The position numbers and the translations under genes were made by a program. Below are positions 17,049-27,573 of a stretch of DNA of 64,000 nucleotides, one piece after another; within the stretch, counting starts at the first letter, position 1, and every line of letters begins with the position of its first letter. The DNA comes from Streptomyces sp. SID13726 (GTDB taxonomy: Bacteria; Actinomycetota; Actinomycetes; Streptomycetales; Streptomycetaceae), in assembly GCF_010548375.1 (NCBI RefSeq), contig NZ_JAAGLY010000009.1:1-64000 (forward strand). The letters are read 5' to 3'. The notes beneath the pieces were generated by a model, which searched no databases, was not told the DNA's origin, and was given only the letters and a program-made list of their open reading frames with translations.

Positions 17049-18875
17049 TCAACCGCCGTACGCGCCCGACGCCGTCAGCCGCAGGGCCGTGTCGATGAGC
17101 GGGACGTGACTGAAGGCCTGCGGGAAGTTGCCGACCTGGCGCTTGAGGCGCGGGTCCCACTCCTCGGCGAGCAGCCCGAGGTCGTTGCGCAGGGCCAGCA
17201 GCTTCTCGAACAGCTTGCGGGCCTCGTCGACCCGGCCGATCATCGCGAGGTCGTCCGCCATCCAGAACGAGCAGGCCAGGAAGGCCCCTTCGTCGCCGGG
17301 GAGGCCGTCGACGTTCTCGTCGCCGCTGGAGGTCGGGTAGCGCAGGATGAAGCCGTCCGGGGTGGACAGCTCGCGCTGGATCGCCTCGATGGTGCCGATC
17401 ACGCGCTTGTCGTCGGGCGGCAGGAAACCCATCTGCGGGATCAGCAGCAGACTCGCGTCCAGCTCCTTCGAGCCGTACGACTGGGTGAAGGTGTTGCGCT
17501 CCTTGTCGTAGCCCTTCTCGCACACGTCCCGGTGGATGTCGTCGCGCAGATCGCGCCACTTCTCCAGCGGGCCGTCCGCGTCGCCGGACTCGATGAGCTT
17601 GATGGTGCGGTCGACGGCGACCCAGGCCATCACCTTGGAGTGCACGAAGTGGCGGCGCGGGCCGCGCACCTCCCAGATGCCCTCGTCCGGCTCGTTCCAG
17701 TGGTCCTCCAGGTAGCGGATCAGCTTGAGCTGGAGGATGGAGGCGTAGTCGTTGCGGGCGAGGCCCGTCATGTGGCCGAGGTGCAGGGCCTCGGTGACCT
17801 CGCCGTAGACGTCCAGCTGGAGCTGGTGCGCGGCGCCGTTGCCGACCCGGACCGGCGCGGAGTTCTCGTAGCCGGGCAGCCAGTCCAGCTCGGCCTCGCC
17901 CAGCTCCCGCTCGCCCGCGATGCCGTACATGATCTGGAGGTTCTCCGGATCACCGGCGACGGCTCGCAGCAGCCACTCGCGCCAGGCGCGGGCCTCCTCG
18001 CGGTAGCCGGTGCGCAGCAGCGAGGACAGGGTGATGGCCGCGTCGCGCAGCCAGGTGTAGCGGTAGTCCCAGTTGCGGACGCCGCCGATGTCCTCCGGGA
18101 GGGAGGTCGTGGGGGCCGCCACGATGCCGCCCGTGGGGGCGTACGTCAGCGCCTTGAGGGTGATCAGTGAGCGGATCACGGCCTCGCGGTAGGGGCCGTG
18201 GTACGTGCAGTGCTCGACCCACTCGCGCCAGAAGTCCTCGGTCGCCGTGAGGGACTGCTCCGGCTCCGGCAGCGGCGGCGGCTGCTTGTGCGAGGGCTCC
18301 CACGAGATGGTGAAGGCGATCCGGTCACCCGGGGCGACGGTGAAGTCGGAGTACGTCGTCAGGGACTTGCCGTACGTCTCGCAGTCCGTGTCGAACCACA
18401 CCGAGTCCGGGCCGGCCACGGCGACCGTGCGGCCCTCGTGCTTGTGGACCCACGGGACGACACGGCCGTAGGAGAAACGCATCCGGAGGGCCGAGCGCAT
18501 GGGCACGCGGCCCGAGACGCCCTCGACGATCCGGATGAGTTGCGGGGCGCCGTCACGCGGGGGCATGAAATCCGTCACCCGGACCGTGCCGCGCGGGGTG
18601 TCCCACTCGGATTCGAGGATCAGGGAGTCGCCGCGGTAGGTGCGCCGGGCCGCCGTCGGGGGCTCGGCGTCGGCCGCGTGCGCGGGGCCGAGCCGCCAGA
18701 ACCCGTGTTCCTCTGTGCCGAGCAGACCGGCGAAGATGGCATGCGAGTCGAAGCGGGGCAGGCACAGCCAGTCCACTGTGCCGTCCCGGCAGACCAATGC
18801 CGCGGTCTGCATGTCTCCGATGAGTGCGTAGTCTTCGATGCGCCCGGCCACGTGCAACTCCAGTCGAACGGCCAC
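17049..18875 (-). CDS. Glycoside hydrolase family 15 protein (trehalase/glucoamylase-like)
   Basis: The 608-residue protein opens with IEDYALIGDMQTAALVCRDG and WLCLPRFDSHAIFAGLLG, the N-terminal domain seen in actinobacterial GH15 trehalases. The catalytic (alpha/alpha)6 barrel has GGVRNWDYRYTWLRDAA near 335 and GIWEVRGPRRHFVHSKVMAW near 410, containing acidic candidates for catalysis. No signal peptide is visible, so it should be cytosolic; trehalose hydrolysis is plausible but not proven. The GTG at 18875 has agggggtgac upstream. The frame stays open far upstream opposite pyrG, but that is composition only. Confidence 0.88.
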   Translation of the reverse strand: MAVRLELHVAGRIEDYALIGDMQTAALVCRDGTVDWLCLPRFDSHAIFAGLLGTEEHGFWRLGPAHAADAEPPTAARRTYRGDSLILESEWDTPRGTVRVTDFMPPRDGAPQLIRIVEGVSGRVPMRSALRMRFSYGRVVPWVHKHEGRTVAVAGPDSVWFDTDCETYGKSLTTYSDFTVAPGDRIAFTISWEPSHKQPPPLPEPEQSLTATEDFWREWVEHCTYHGPYREAVIRSLITLKALTYAPTGGIVAAPTTSLPEDIGGVRNWDYRYTWLRDAAITLSSLLRTGYREEARAWREWLLRAVAGDPENLQIMYGIAGERELGEAELDWLPGYENSAPVRVGNGAAHQLQLDVYGEVTEALHLGHMTGLARNDYASILQLKLIRYLEDHWNEPDEGIWEVRGPRRHFVHSKVMAWVAVDRTIKLIESGDADGPLEKWRDLRDDIHRDVCEKGYDKERNTFTQSYGSKELDASLLLIPQMGFLPPDDKRVIGTIEAIQRELSTPDGFILRYPTSSGDENVDGLPGDEGAFLACSFWMADDLAMIGRVDEARKLFEKLLALRNDLGLLAEEWDPRLKRQVGNFPQAFSHVPLIDTALRLTASGAYGG

Positions 18876-19322
18876 GTCACCCCCTGAAGGAAAAAGGGGG
18901 CTGTCGCTTGGTGCGGTCAAGGGGGTCGTTGTAAAGCGTCGTTGAGCGGTGAAGCAAAACAGGCCTGCCGCTGTGAGGCAAAACGACAACTGCTGCTCAA
19001 CGAACTGACGAGCTCTCGTTGTTCCGGGGCTTACGGGTGGGGGTGGTCCCGTGTTTCCGGTCGGGCTCGGCAGCGAGTGTCCGAGCAGGATACGACGCAC
19101 GTAGATGATCTGTGTGCCGCTCCGGGCAACGCGGCTGGGCCGAACGGGTGAGCAACGGGTGAGGAACGGGTGTGCTCGTGCTGGTCCGTGTCGACTCGTG
19201 TGCGGAGCGTGGCCGGAAGCCATCTCGCCGCGGCGCTGATACCCTGGTAGCCCGTGGACCGGTGGGCACCTGACCCCCGAACCGCACCCCCAGAACGCGA
19301 CCACGGGAGCCCCGTCTTGGCC
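18876..19322. other. Divergent intergenic region between GH15 and pyrG
   Basis: About 450 bp with lower GC near 18940-19020. Two similar segments (gaagcaaaacagg, gaggcaaaacgac) and a triple aacgggtg repeat are visible. A pyrG promoter is likely near 19235-19255, where gctgataccctgg holds a TANNNT-type -10. No ORF with a ribosome binding site is supported here. Confidence 0.5.
19142..19171 (+). repeat. Three tandem aacgggtg units upstream of pyrG
   Basis: The string gaacgggtgagcaacgggtg continues with aggaacgggtg, giving three copies of aacgggtg at 10-11 bp spacing, about one helical turn. It lies ~150-180 bp before pyrG. Confidence 0.6.
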
Positions 19323-20972
19323 ATGCCGCCGAAATCTACGACGACCAAGCACATCTTCGTCACCGGGGGTGTCGCCTCCTCGCTCGGCAAGGGCCTGACG
19401 GCCTCCAGCCTCGGCATGCTGCTGAAGGCGCGGGGTCTGCGCGTCGTCATGCAGAAGCTCGACCCGTACCTGAACGTCGACCCGGGCACGATGAACCCCT
19501 TCCAGCACGGCGAGGTGTTCGTCACCAACGACGGCGCCGAGACCGACCTGGACATCGGCCACTACGAGCGTTTCCTCGACCGCGACCTCGACGGCTCCGC
19601 CAACGTCACCACCGGCCAGGTGTACAACACGGTGATCGCCAAGGAGCGGCGCGGCGAGTACCTCGGTGACACCGTGCAGGTCATCCCGCACATCACCAAT
19701 GAGATCAAGCACCGCATCCGCCGCATGGCGACGGACGAGGTGGACGTCGTCATCACCGAGGTGGGCGGCACTGTCGGCGACATCGAGTCGCTGCCGTTCC
19801 TGGAGACGGTCCGCCAGGTCCGGCACGAGGTCGGCCGTGACAACGTCTTCGTCGTCCACATTTCCCTCCTGCCGTACATCGGACCGTCGGGTGAGCTGAA
19901 GACGAAGCCGACCCAGCACTCGGTTGCGGCCCTGAGGAACATCGGCATCCAGCCGGACGCGATCGTGCTGCGCTGCGACCGCGAGGTGCCGACCGCGATC
20001 AAGCGCAAGATCTCGCTGATGTGCGACGTCGACGAGGCCGCGGTGGTGGCCTGTCCCGACGCCCGCTCGATCTACGACATTCCGAAGACCGTGCACGGCG
20101 AGGGCCTGGACGCCTATGTCGTCCGCAAGCTGGACCTGCCCTTCCGGGACGTGGACTGGCGGACCTGGGACGACCTGCTCGACCGCGTCCACAACCCCGA
20201 CCACGAGATCACCCTGGCCCTGGTCGGCAAGTACATCGACCTGCCCGACGCGTACCTCTCGGTCACCGAGGCGCTGCGCGCGGGCGGCTTCGCCAACAAG
20301 GCCCGCGTGAAGATCAAGTGGGTCACCTCCGACGACTGCAAGACCGCGGCCGGCGCGGCGGCGCAGCTCGGTGACGTGGACGGCATCTGCATCCCCGGCG
20401 GCTTCGGCGACCGCGGTGTGCTCGGCAAGGTCGGCGCGATCCAGTACGCCCGCGAGAACAAGATCCCGCTGCTCGGCCTGTGCCTGGGCCTCCAGTGCAT
20501 CGTGATCGAGGCCGCGCGCCACCTGGCCGACATCCCGGACGCCAACTCCACCGAGTTCGACTCGGCGACCTCCCACCCGGTCATCTCCACCATGGCCGAG
20601 CAGCTCGACATCGTCGCCGGTGAGGGCGACATGGGCGGCACCATGCGGCTGGGCATGTACCCGGCCAAGCTCGCCGAGGGCTCCATCGTCCGTGAGGTGT
20701 ACGACGGCAAGGAGTATGTCGAGGAGCGGCACCGTCACCGGTACGAGGTGAACAACGCCTACCGCGCCGAGCTGGAGAAGAAGGCGGGCATCCTGTTCTC
20801 CGGCACCTCGCCGGACGGAAAGCTCGTCGAGTACGTCGAATACCCGCGCGATGTCCACCCCTATCTGGTCGCCACGCAGGCCCACCCGGAGCTGCGCTCG
20901 CGTCCGACGCGTCCGCATCCGCTCTTCGCGGGCCTGGTGAAGGCCTCGGTCGAGCGGAAGACTTCGAAGTAA
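19323..20972 (+). CDS. pyrG: CTP synthase
   Basis: The 549-residue protein converts UTP, glutamine and ATP to CTP. The synthetase domain has HIFVTGGVASSLGKG near residue 9 and EVGGTVGDIESLPF near 140. The C-terminal glutamine amidotransferase domain has the oxyanion GGFGDRG, the nucleophile region GLCLGLQC near 385 and the His/Glu pair in ATQAHPELRSRP near 520. ATG 19323 gives MPPKSTTTKHIF; a TTG at 19317 is better spaced from gggag at 19305-19309 and may be used. A terminator follows at 20991. Confidence 0.97.
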   Translation: MPPKSTTTKHIFVTGGVASSLGKGLTASSLGMLLKARGLRVVMQKLDPYLNVDPGTMNPFQHGEVFVTNDGAETDLDIGHYERFLDRDLDGSANVTTGQVYNTVIAKERRGEYLGDTVQVIPHITNEIKHRIRRMATDEVDVVITEVGGTVGDIESLPFLETVRQVRHEVGRDNVFVVHISLLPYIGPSGELKTKPTQHSVAALRNIGIQPDAIVLRCDREVPTAIKRKISLMCDVDEAAVVACPDARSIYDIPKTVHGEGLDAYVVRKLDLPFRDVDWRTWDDLLDRVHNPDHEITLALVGKYIDLPDAYLSVTEALRAGGFANKARVKIKWVTSDDCKTAAGAAAQLGDVDGICIPGGFGDRGVLGKVGAIQYARENKIPLLGLCLGLQCIVIEAARHLADIPDANSTEFDSATSHPVISTMAEQLDIVAGEGDMGGTMRLGMYPAKLAEGSIVREVYDGKEYVEERHRHRYEVNNAYRAELEKKAGILFSGTSPDGKLVEYVEYPRDVHPYLVATQAHPELRSRPTRPHPLFAGLVKASVERKTSK

Positions 20973-20990
20973 CACAACAGTTGTACGGTG

Positions 20991-21034
20991 GCCGGGGCGC
21001 ACGCATTCAAATGGCGGGCGCCCCGGCTTCTTTT
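20991..21034 (+). terminator. Terminator after pyrG
   Basis: A 10-bp stem gccggggcgc/gcgccccggc (20991-21000 with 21018-21027) with a 17-base loop is followed by ttctttt. It separates pyrG from the Nudix gene. Confidence 0.75.
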
Positions 21035-21057
21035 GCGCACGTGGGGAAGGACAGGGC

Positions 21058-21687
21058 ATGACGATCAAGGACACCCCGGAGGAGTGGGAGATCCGGGGGA
21101 CTCGGACCCCCTTCGTGGGCAACAAGACCTCCGTCCGCACGGACGAGGTGGTCATGCCCGACGGCTCGGTGGTCCGCCGCGACTACCAGGTCCACCCGGG
21201 GTCCGTGGCCGTCCTCGCCCTCGACGACGAGGACCGGGTGCTGCTGATCCGGCAGTACCGGCATCCCGTACGGCAGAAGCTGTGGGAGATCCCTGCGGGG
21301 CTGCTGGACGTGCCCGGGGAGAACCCGCTGCACGCGGCCCAGCGGGAGCTGTACGAGGAGGCGCACGTCAAGGCGGAGGACTGGCGGGTGCTGACGGACA
21401 TCTACACGACGCCGGGCGGCTGCGACGAGGCGATCCGGATCTTCCTGGCGCGGGGGCTGTCCGAGGCGCAGGAGGAGCGGTTCGCGGTCGAGGACGAGGA
21501 GATCGACCTCGAGTACGCGCGCGTGCCGGTGGGTGAGCTGGTGCGGGGGGTTCTCGCGGGGGAGCTTCACAACAACTGCCTGGTGGTGGGGGTGTTGTCG
21601 TTGGTCGCGGCGCGAGCCTCCGGCGGAGGGCTGGAGAAGTTGCGGCCGGCTGAGGCGGAGTGGCCTGCGCGGCCTTTCGAGGCTTGA
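21058..21687 (+). CDS. Nudix hydrolase, ADP-ribose pyrophosphatase type
   Basis: The 209-residue Nudix protein resembles NudF-type ADP-ribose pyrophosphatases: VLLIRQYRHPVRQKLWEIPAG lies just before the Nudix helix ENPLHAAQRELYEEAHV near residues 85-101, and YTTPGGCDEAIRIFLARGL after it is the usual substrate-binding segment. The box has one extra residue before the first Glu and His in place of the terminal Gly, a common variation in this group. It should cleave ADP-ribose to AMP and ribose-5-phosphate. ATG 21058 is preceded by ggggaaggac. The pyrG-Nudix order is common in Streptomyces. Confidence 0.9.
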   Translation: MTIKDTPEEWEIRGTRTPFVGNKTSVRTDEVVMPDGSVVRRDYQVHPGSVAVLALDDEDRVLLIRQYRHPVRQKLWEIPAGLLDVPGENPLHAAQRELYEEAHVKAEDWRVLTDIYTTPGGCDEAIRIFLARGLSEAQEERFAVEDEEIDLEYARVPVGELVRGVLAGELHNNCLVVGVLSLVAARASGGGLEKLRPAEAEWPARPFEA

Positions 21688-21741
21688 CGGTCTCGGGTCG
21701 CGCCGTTGTTCCAGCCGGTTCGTCGCGGGGTGCGGATCGGC

Positions 21742-21798
21742 ATGGCCGGTCGCGCCCCGCGCGGCGGAGCCGCATGTCGACACAGCCCCGCGCCCCTG
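21742..21798 (+). repeat. Interspersed GC-rich repeat, diverged long-form copy
   Basis: The tract tggccggtcgcgccccgcgc through agccccgcgcccct aligns with the long element at 12181-12245, sharing tcgcgccc, ggcgg-g-cgca-tcga-ac and gccccgcgcccc. It lies in the gap between the Nudix gene and the TPR ATPase gene. Confidence 0.55.
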
Positions 21799-21958
21799 GC
21801 TGCACCACAGGACCGAAGTTCCTATGATCCGTTGATCCGATCGAGGGACTCCACCGTCGCGCTCCGCCAGGAACGTTGCACAGCGTGAACTAGGCTTTTG
21901 GTGCCCGAACCGGGGTCACCGGCGGGCTTTGCGCGTGCGGTGGACGGGAGTGTGGCCC

Positions 21959-24190
21959 GTGACGGATCAGGCGGTGTACTCGGGCGGCCTGCGGCTGTCG
22001 AGTGAGGGTCAGTTCCTGGGGCGGACGCGGGAGTTGAAGGAACTCCGGGCCGATATCGAGCGGGCCGGCCTGGACACGATCGCGGGCCGGAAGGCGCCAC
22101 GCGCGCGCGTGCTGCTCATCGCGGGGCGCCCCGGGTCCGGCCGTACCGCGCTCGCCGAGGAACTCGTACGGCAGGTTGCGGAGCGTTACGACGGCGGGGT
22201 GCTGCGGGCCCGGCTCAGCGAGCCCGACGGCACGCCTGTGCCGGTCGAGCACACGGCCAGGGAACTGCTCGGCGCGCTCGACGTGCCGGCGCCCGCGGGG
22301 GCCGCCGAGGACGACCTGACCCATGCGCTGCGCGAGGCCCTCGCCGAGCGCCGGGCGCTGCTGCTGCTCGACGACGCGACGGCCGCGGAACAGGTGGACG
22401 CCCTGCTTCCGGACACCCCGGAGTGCCTGGTCGTGGCCGTTTCGGGAGGGCCGTTGACCGGGATCTCGGACGTCCGGCCGTGCACGCTCGGCGGTCTCGA
22501 CACCAAGTCCGCCCTCGAACTGCTGTCCCGGCACACCGGCTCGGTCCGTATCACCGTCGACCCGCGCGCGGCCGAGGGACTCGTCGAGGAGTGCCAGGCG
22601 CACCCCGCCGCGCTGATGCTGGCCGGGGGCTGGCTCGCCGCCCGGCCGAAGGCCGCCGTCGCCGATCTGGCCAAGCATCTGCATGCGGAGGGTGACGAAG
22701 GGAGCCCGCTCAGCCGGGTCTTCAAGCTCGTCTACACCTCCCTGCCCACCCCCGCCGCCCGGATACTGCGACTGCTCTCCCTCGCCCCGGCCGGCCTCGT
22801 CGACCCGCACACCGCCTCCGCGCTCGCCGGCTGCTCGGTGGGCAGCGCCCGCTCCACCCTGGACGACTTCGTCGCCCTCGGGCTGCTGCACGCCGTGGCC
22901 TCGCCGCTGCCGCAGTACGAGGTGCCCGGCTGCCTCCAGCCCCTGCTCAAGGCCCTCGCCGACACCCAGGACCGCCCGGCCGAACTCCAGCTGGCCAGGG
23001 CCCGGATGCTGGAGCGGACCGTACGGCTGCTCCAGTCCTCCCGGGCCATCACCGAGACCGACAACCCCGACGCCCGCGAGAAGCTCCAGGGCATGCCGCG
23101 CTCCCTGCGCTTCCCGAGCCCCAGGGCCGCCGAGGACTGGCTGCGCGTCCGCAGGCCCGCCCTGCTCGCCGCCGCCCTCGCCGCGGTCGCCGACGGGCAG
23201 CTCGACACCCTGGCCAGGCGCCTGATGTCCCAGCTGGTGCGCACGATGGTGGCCCACTTCGGCACCCAGGCCGCGGCGCCCGACCTGTACGGCGTCCACG
23301 GCCTGGTCCTCGACGTGGCCGAGCGGCGCGGGCTGCCCCGCGAGAAGGCCGCCGCGCTGCTGAACCTGGCCGATCTGGACGCCCGGACCGGCCGCACCCA
23401 GGAGGCACTGGCCCGCTACCGGGCGGCCCTGGACGCCGGGCGGGAGGCGAACGACCCGTACGCGACCGTCCGCGCGATGGAATCCGTAGGCGGCGCGCAT
23501 CTGGAGCTCGGGGACTACGACCGGGCCGCCGACTGGTTCGGCCGGGCCCTCGCCCAGCGCCTGGCCCGGGACGAGCGTGCGGAGGCCGCCCGGCTGTACG
23601 GTCGTATCGCCGCCGCGCACACCTACGCGGGCCGCTACGGCGAGGCGCTGCGCAACTGGCGGGCCGCCGTCGCGGGGCACCGCAAGAGCGGTGATGTCGC
23701 CGCGCACGCACGGGCGTTGAGCGAACTCGCCCGGGTCCAGGAGTACGCCGGACACCCCGAGGAATCGCTGCAGACCTGCCAGGAGGCCGTGGAGTGGGCG
23801 CGGCGCGCCGAGGACTCCCGGCTCCAGGCGGCGCTCCAGTTGCGGCTCGCGGACACCCTGGAACACCTGGGCGACCCCGCGGCCGCCCGGCTGCACCGCG
23901 GCGCCGCCGAGCGGCTGCTGGGCGAGGAGCTGTCCGGGGGCGATCCGGAGGAGGTCTCCAAGGAGACACCGGAAGCCGCTTCCGAGGAGACACCGGAAGC
24001 AGCTTCCGAGGAGGAGCCGGACGGGCTCTCGGAGGGCGAACAGGACGTGGTCTCGGAGGGCGAACCGGGTGTGGTTTCCGAAGGCGAGCCGGGCGCGCTT
24101 TCCGAGGGTGAACCGGGGGCGCAGCAGGCTGACGAGCCGAAACAAGACGCTGACGCCTGCGAAATCCGTAGTACATCCGCAGAAGATTGA
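21959..24190 (+). CDS. STAND-like ATPase with TPR repeats and acidic repeat tail
   Basis: The 743-residue protein has an N-terminal NTPase-like domain with LGRTRELKELRADIE, a Walker-A-like GRPGSGRTAL near 55 in which Arg replaces the usual Lys, and Walker B ALLLLDDATAAEQ near 135. A helical middle with a winged-helix-like stretch (~250-330) follows. TPR repeats occupy ~450-660, with GRTQEALARYRAALDAGREA and YDRAADWFGRALAQRLARDE. The last ~80 residues are tandem SEGEPG/ASEETPE units. The architecture fits signal-transduction ATPases, but the ligand and partner are unknown. GTG 21959 was chosen for gggag at 21946-21950. It lies alone upstream of ald. Confidence 0.82.
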   Translation: MTDQAVYSGGLRLSSEGQFLGRTRELKELRADIERAGLDTIAGRKAPRARVLLIAGRPGSGRTALAEELVRQVAERYDGGVLRARLSEPDGTPVPVEHTARELLGALDVPAPAGAAEDDLTHALREALAERRALLLLDDATAAEQVDALLPDTPECLVVAVSGGPLTGISDVRPCTLGGLDTKSALELLSRHTGSVRITVDPRAAEGLVEECQAHPAALMLAGGWLAARPKAAVADLAKHLHAEGDEGSPLSRVFKLVYTSLPTPAARILRLLSLAPAGLVDPHTASALAGCSVGSARSTLDDFVALGLLHAVASPLPQYEVPGCLQPLLKALADTQDRPAELQLARARMLERTVRLLQSSRAITETDNPDAREKLQGMPRSLRFPSPRAAEDWLRVRRPALLAAALAAVADGQLDTLARRLMSQLVRTMVAHFGTQAAAPDLYGVHGLVLDVAERRGLPREKAAALLNLADLDARTGRTQEALARYRAALDAGREANDPYATVRAMESVGGAHLELGDYDRAADWFGRALAQRLARDERAEAARLYGRIAAAHTYAGRYGEALRNWRAAVAGHRKSGDVAAHARALSELARVQEYAGHPEESLQTCQEAVEWARRAEDSRLQAALQLRLADTLEHLGDPAAARLHRGAAERLLGEELSGGDPEEVSKETPEAASEETPEAASEEEPDGLSEGEQDVVSEGEPGVVSEGEPGALSEGEPGAQQADEPKQDADACEIRSTSAED

Positions 24191-24334
24191 TGCAATGAAA
24201 GGCTAGACAGCGGGAACACCTTCATTAGACTGGCTCTGCCGCACCTTCTCCTGCGGTGTCTCCTGGTGTGCTCATGCATGCCTGGGTATGTGTTGTATTG
24301 CCCCACATCCACTGAGCCAAGGACCGTGATCCAC

Positions 24335-25450
<1,116 letters not shown>

Positions 25451-25821
25451 GCCCCTGACCTCGCCGAACTGCTAAGTCACCTTTTCGTAAAGGCGATACG
25501 TCAACAAGGCGCGTCAACGACGCACATGCGGCCGGACCTTGCCCCACAAGGTCCGGCCGGATGTGTGTATGGTCACTTTGCGACTCTCGGTCAACTCACG
25601 TCGAACGTAACCCTTGAACCGATTCGTACACCGGCGAAACCTGCCGTGCGACTGCCGTACGCCCTTGACAGCGGGATGTTTCATTGCCGACACATCCTGC
25701 CGGGTCCGGCGGATTGTGTTGCTGTGAACACCCGACACGCCATAGAGTCGCCAACCGTCGGCATGGTGCCACGCTGACCTTGTCTAGAAGTTTCCTGGTC
25801 ACCAAGGAGGTAAGACGACTT
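25451..25821. other. Intergenic region between ald and the parA-like gene
   Basis: A 371-bp gap with lower GC than its neighbours. It holds the ald terminator at 25529-25559. After that, ttgctg (25718) and tagagt (25742) are spaced like a -35/-10 pair, with a gtgtt-N6-aacac inverted repeat (25714-25730) across the -35. A strong ribosome binding site aaggaggt is at 25804-25811. Confidence 0.5.
25529..25559 (+). terminator. Terminator after ald
   Basis: A 12-bp perfect stem, 25529-25540 with 25548-25559, has a 7-base loop (gccccac). There is no T tract, typical for high-GC actinobacteria. It lies 79 bp after the ald stop. Confidence 0.7.
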
Positions 25822-26994
25822 GTGAATGAGTCGACATTTTCTCCCGGGGGTGGTCAACCAGGAATGCCTGCCGAGGCCCAGGGCCACGCGGGGTTCGAGG
25901 CTGTCGGCTCCGTCGCGGTGCGCACCTTCGCAGCCCACCAGAGTCGTCCGCAGACCCTGCGGACAGCACACCAGAGCATGGATGGCCATCACGTGAACGC
26001 CATGGCCGGCGACGGAAGTGGCGCGCCCCACAACCACTTCGCCGACTACGACGAACTGCCCGAGGGGCACTTCTACGACCCCGACGCCGAGTACGAGCCG
26101 GATCCGGAGTACGCGGCCACGCTCGCGCCCGACGCGGCCCGCCAGCGCCGTGAGCGCGTGGGCCCGACCGGACGCCCGCTGCCGTACTTCCCGATCCCGG
26201 GCCCGCTGACCGACCACGGCCCCGCGAAGATCATCGCGATGTGCAACCAGAAGGGCGGCGTGGGCAAGACCACGTCGACCATCAACCTGGGTGCCGCGCT
26301 CGCGGAGTACGGCCGGCGCGTGCTGCTCGTGGACTTCGACCCGCAGGGCGCGCTGTCGGTGGGACTCGGTGTCAACCCGATGGAGCTCGACCTCACGGTC
26401 TACAACCTGCTCATGGAGCGGGGCATGGCGGCCGACGAGGTCCTGCTGAAGACCGCGGTCCCCAACATGGACCTGCTGCCGAGCAATATCGACTTGTCGG
26501 CGGCGGAGGTCCAGCTGGTCTCCGAGGTCGCCCGTGAGTCGACATTGCAGCGGGCTCTGAAGCCGCTCATGGCCGACTACGACTACATCGTGATCGACTG
26601 TCAGCCCTCGCTCGGCCTGCTCACGGTCAACGCTCTGACGGCCGCGCACAAGGTGATAGTGCCTCTGGAGTGCGAGTTCTTCGCCCTGCGTGGTGTCGCC
26701 CTGCTGACGGAGACCATCGAGAAGGTCCAGGAGAGGCTCAACCCGGAGCTGGAGCTCGACGGGATCCTGGCCACGATGTACGACTCGCGCACGGTCCACA
26801 GCCGCGAGGTGCTGGCCCGTGTGGTCGAGGCGTTCGACGACCACGTCTACCACACGGTCATCGGACGCACGGTCCGCTTCCCGGAGACCACGGTCGCCGG
26901 TGAGCCGATCACCACGTACGCCTCCAACTCCGTCGGTGCCGCCGCCTATCGCCAGCTCGCCAGGGAGGTGCTCGCCCGGTGTCACGCCGAGTGA
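25822..26994 (+). CDS. ParA/Soj family ATPase (MinD/ParA superfamily)
   Basis: The 390-residue protein has a ~135-residue unstructured, acidic N-terminal extension, then the deviant Walker A motif CNQKGGVGKTTSTINLG near 140. LLVDFDPQGALSVGLG, Walker B YDYIVIDCQPSLGLL near 255 and LATMYDSRTVHSREVL near 315 follow. GTG 25822 is set by the strong aaggaggt at 25804-25811. ParA ATPases position DNA or protein cargo dynamically. This one directly precedes a small basic partner and ScpA/ScpB, a conserved actinobacterial arrangement that points to chromosome organisation. It is distinct from the oriC-linked parAB pair. Confidence 0.92.
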   Translation: MNESTFSPGGGQPGMPAEAQGHAGFEAVGSVAVRTFAAHQSRPQTLRTAHQSMDGHHVNAMAGDGSGAPHNHFADYDELPEGHFYDPDAEYEPDPEYAATLAPDAARQRRERVGPTGRPLPYFPIPGPLTDHGPAKIIAMCNQKGGVGKTTSTINLGAALAEYGRRVLLVDFDPQGALSVGLGVNPMELDLTVYNLLMERGMAADEVLLKTAVPNMDLLPSNIDLSAAEVQLVSEVARESTLQRALKPLMADYDYIVIDCQPSLGLLTVNALTAAHKVIVPLECEFFALRGVALLTETIEKVQERLNPELELDGILATMYDSRTVHSREVLARVVEAFDDHVYHTVIGRTVRFPETTVAGEPITTYASNSVGAAAYRQLAREVLARCHAE

Positions 26995-27554
26995 GTCTGC
27001 CGGGGGCCGACGAACTGTTCCGTACGACAGGGGGGATGGCGCTCCAGGCGTCCACTCCCCGGCGGGGGGCCAACGGCGAGGCCCGGGTACCGGCTCCCGC
27101 GGGGGAGTCCGACGGGGCCGCGGCCGAGGACGCGCCGCACTCCGTGCCCGCGCAGGGCGGGGACGGCGACGGTGCCGAGCACGTGGCGGCCGACGCCGAC
27201 GGCTCCGAGGAGGGCGAGTCCCGCAGCCGGGCCGCCGCGGCGGAGCGCTCCGGGCCACGTCAGGAGGCGCAGGAAGGTTCTGCCCAGGCCGCCGGCGCGC
27301 AGCCGCGCGGCAAGCGGGGGCGGTCGCCCTCGCGGCGGCCCAGCGGCCGGGAGCGACACGACGAGAAGATCACCGTCTACGTGTCCGCCGAGGAACTGAT
27401 GGATCTGGAGCACGCGCGTCTCGTGCTCCGGGGTGAGCACGGGCTCGCGGTGGACCGGGGGCGGATCGTCCGCGAGGCGGTCGCCGTGGTGCTGGCGGAT
27501 CTGGAGTCCCGCGGGGACGCGAGCATTCTCGTACGCCGGTTGCGTGGGCGGTAA
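26979..27554 (+). CDS. ParA-associated protein with RHH-like C-terminus
   Basis: The 191-residue protein is disordered (Ala/Gly/Glu/Ser-rich) to ~125. A basic GKRGRSPSRRPSGRERHDEK patch follows, and the C-terminal domain has a strand ITVYVSAEELMDLEHARLVL and a helix VDRGRIVREAVAVVLADLE. A strand-helix-helix of this kind is like ribbon-helix-helix proteins, which act as small DNA-binding partners of ParA ATPases on plasmids; the assignment is inferred. It overlaps parA by 16 bp and lies 19 bp before scpA. GTG 26979 is supported by gggagg at 26963-26968. Confidence 0.75.
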   Translation: MSRRVSLPGADELFRTTGGMALQASTPRRGANGEARVPAPAGESDGAAAEDAPHSVPAQGGDGDGAEHVAADADGSEEGESRSRAAAAERSGPRQEAQEGSAQAAGAQPRGKRGRSPSRRPSGRERHDEKITVYVSAEELMDLEHARLVLRGEHGLAVDRGRIVREAVAVVLADLESRGDASILVRRLRGR

Positions 27555-27573
27555 GCGGTAGCCTGCGGGGGTT

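Noticed and set aside
18876..21155. Upstream extension of the GH15 frame opposite pyrG
   Set aside because: The GH15 domain starts exactly at GTG 18875 with a good ribosome binding site; the extension is antisense to pyrG and has no family match.
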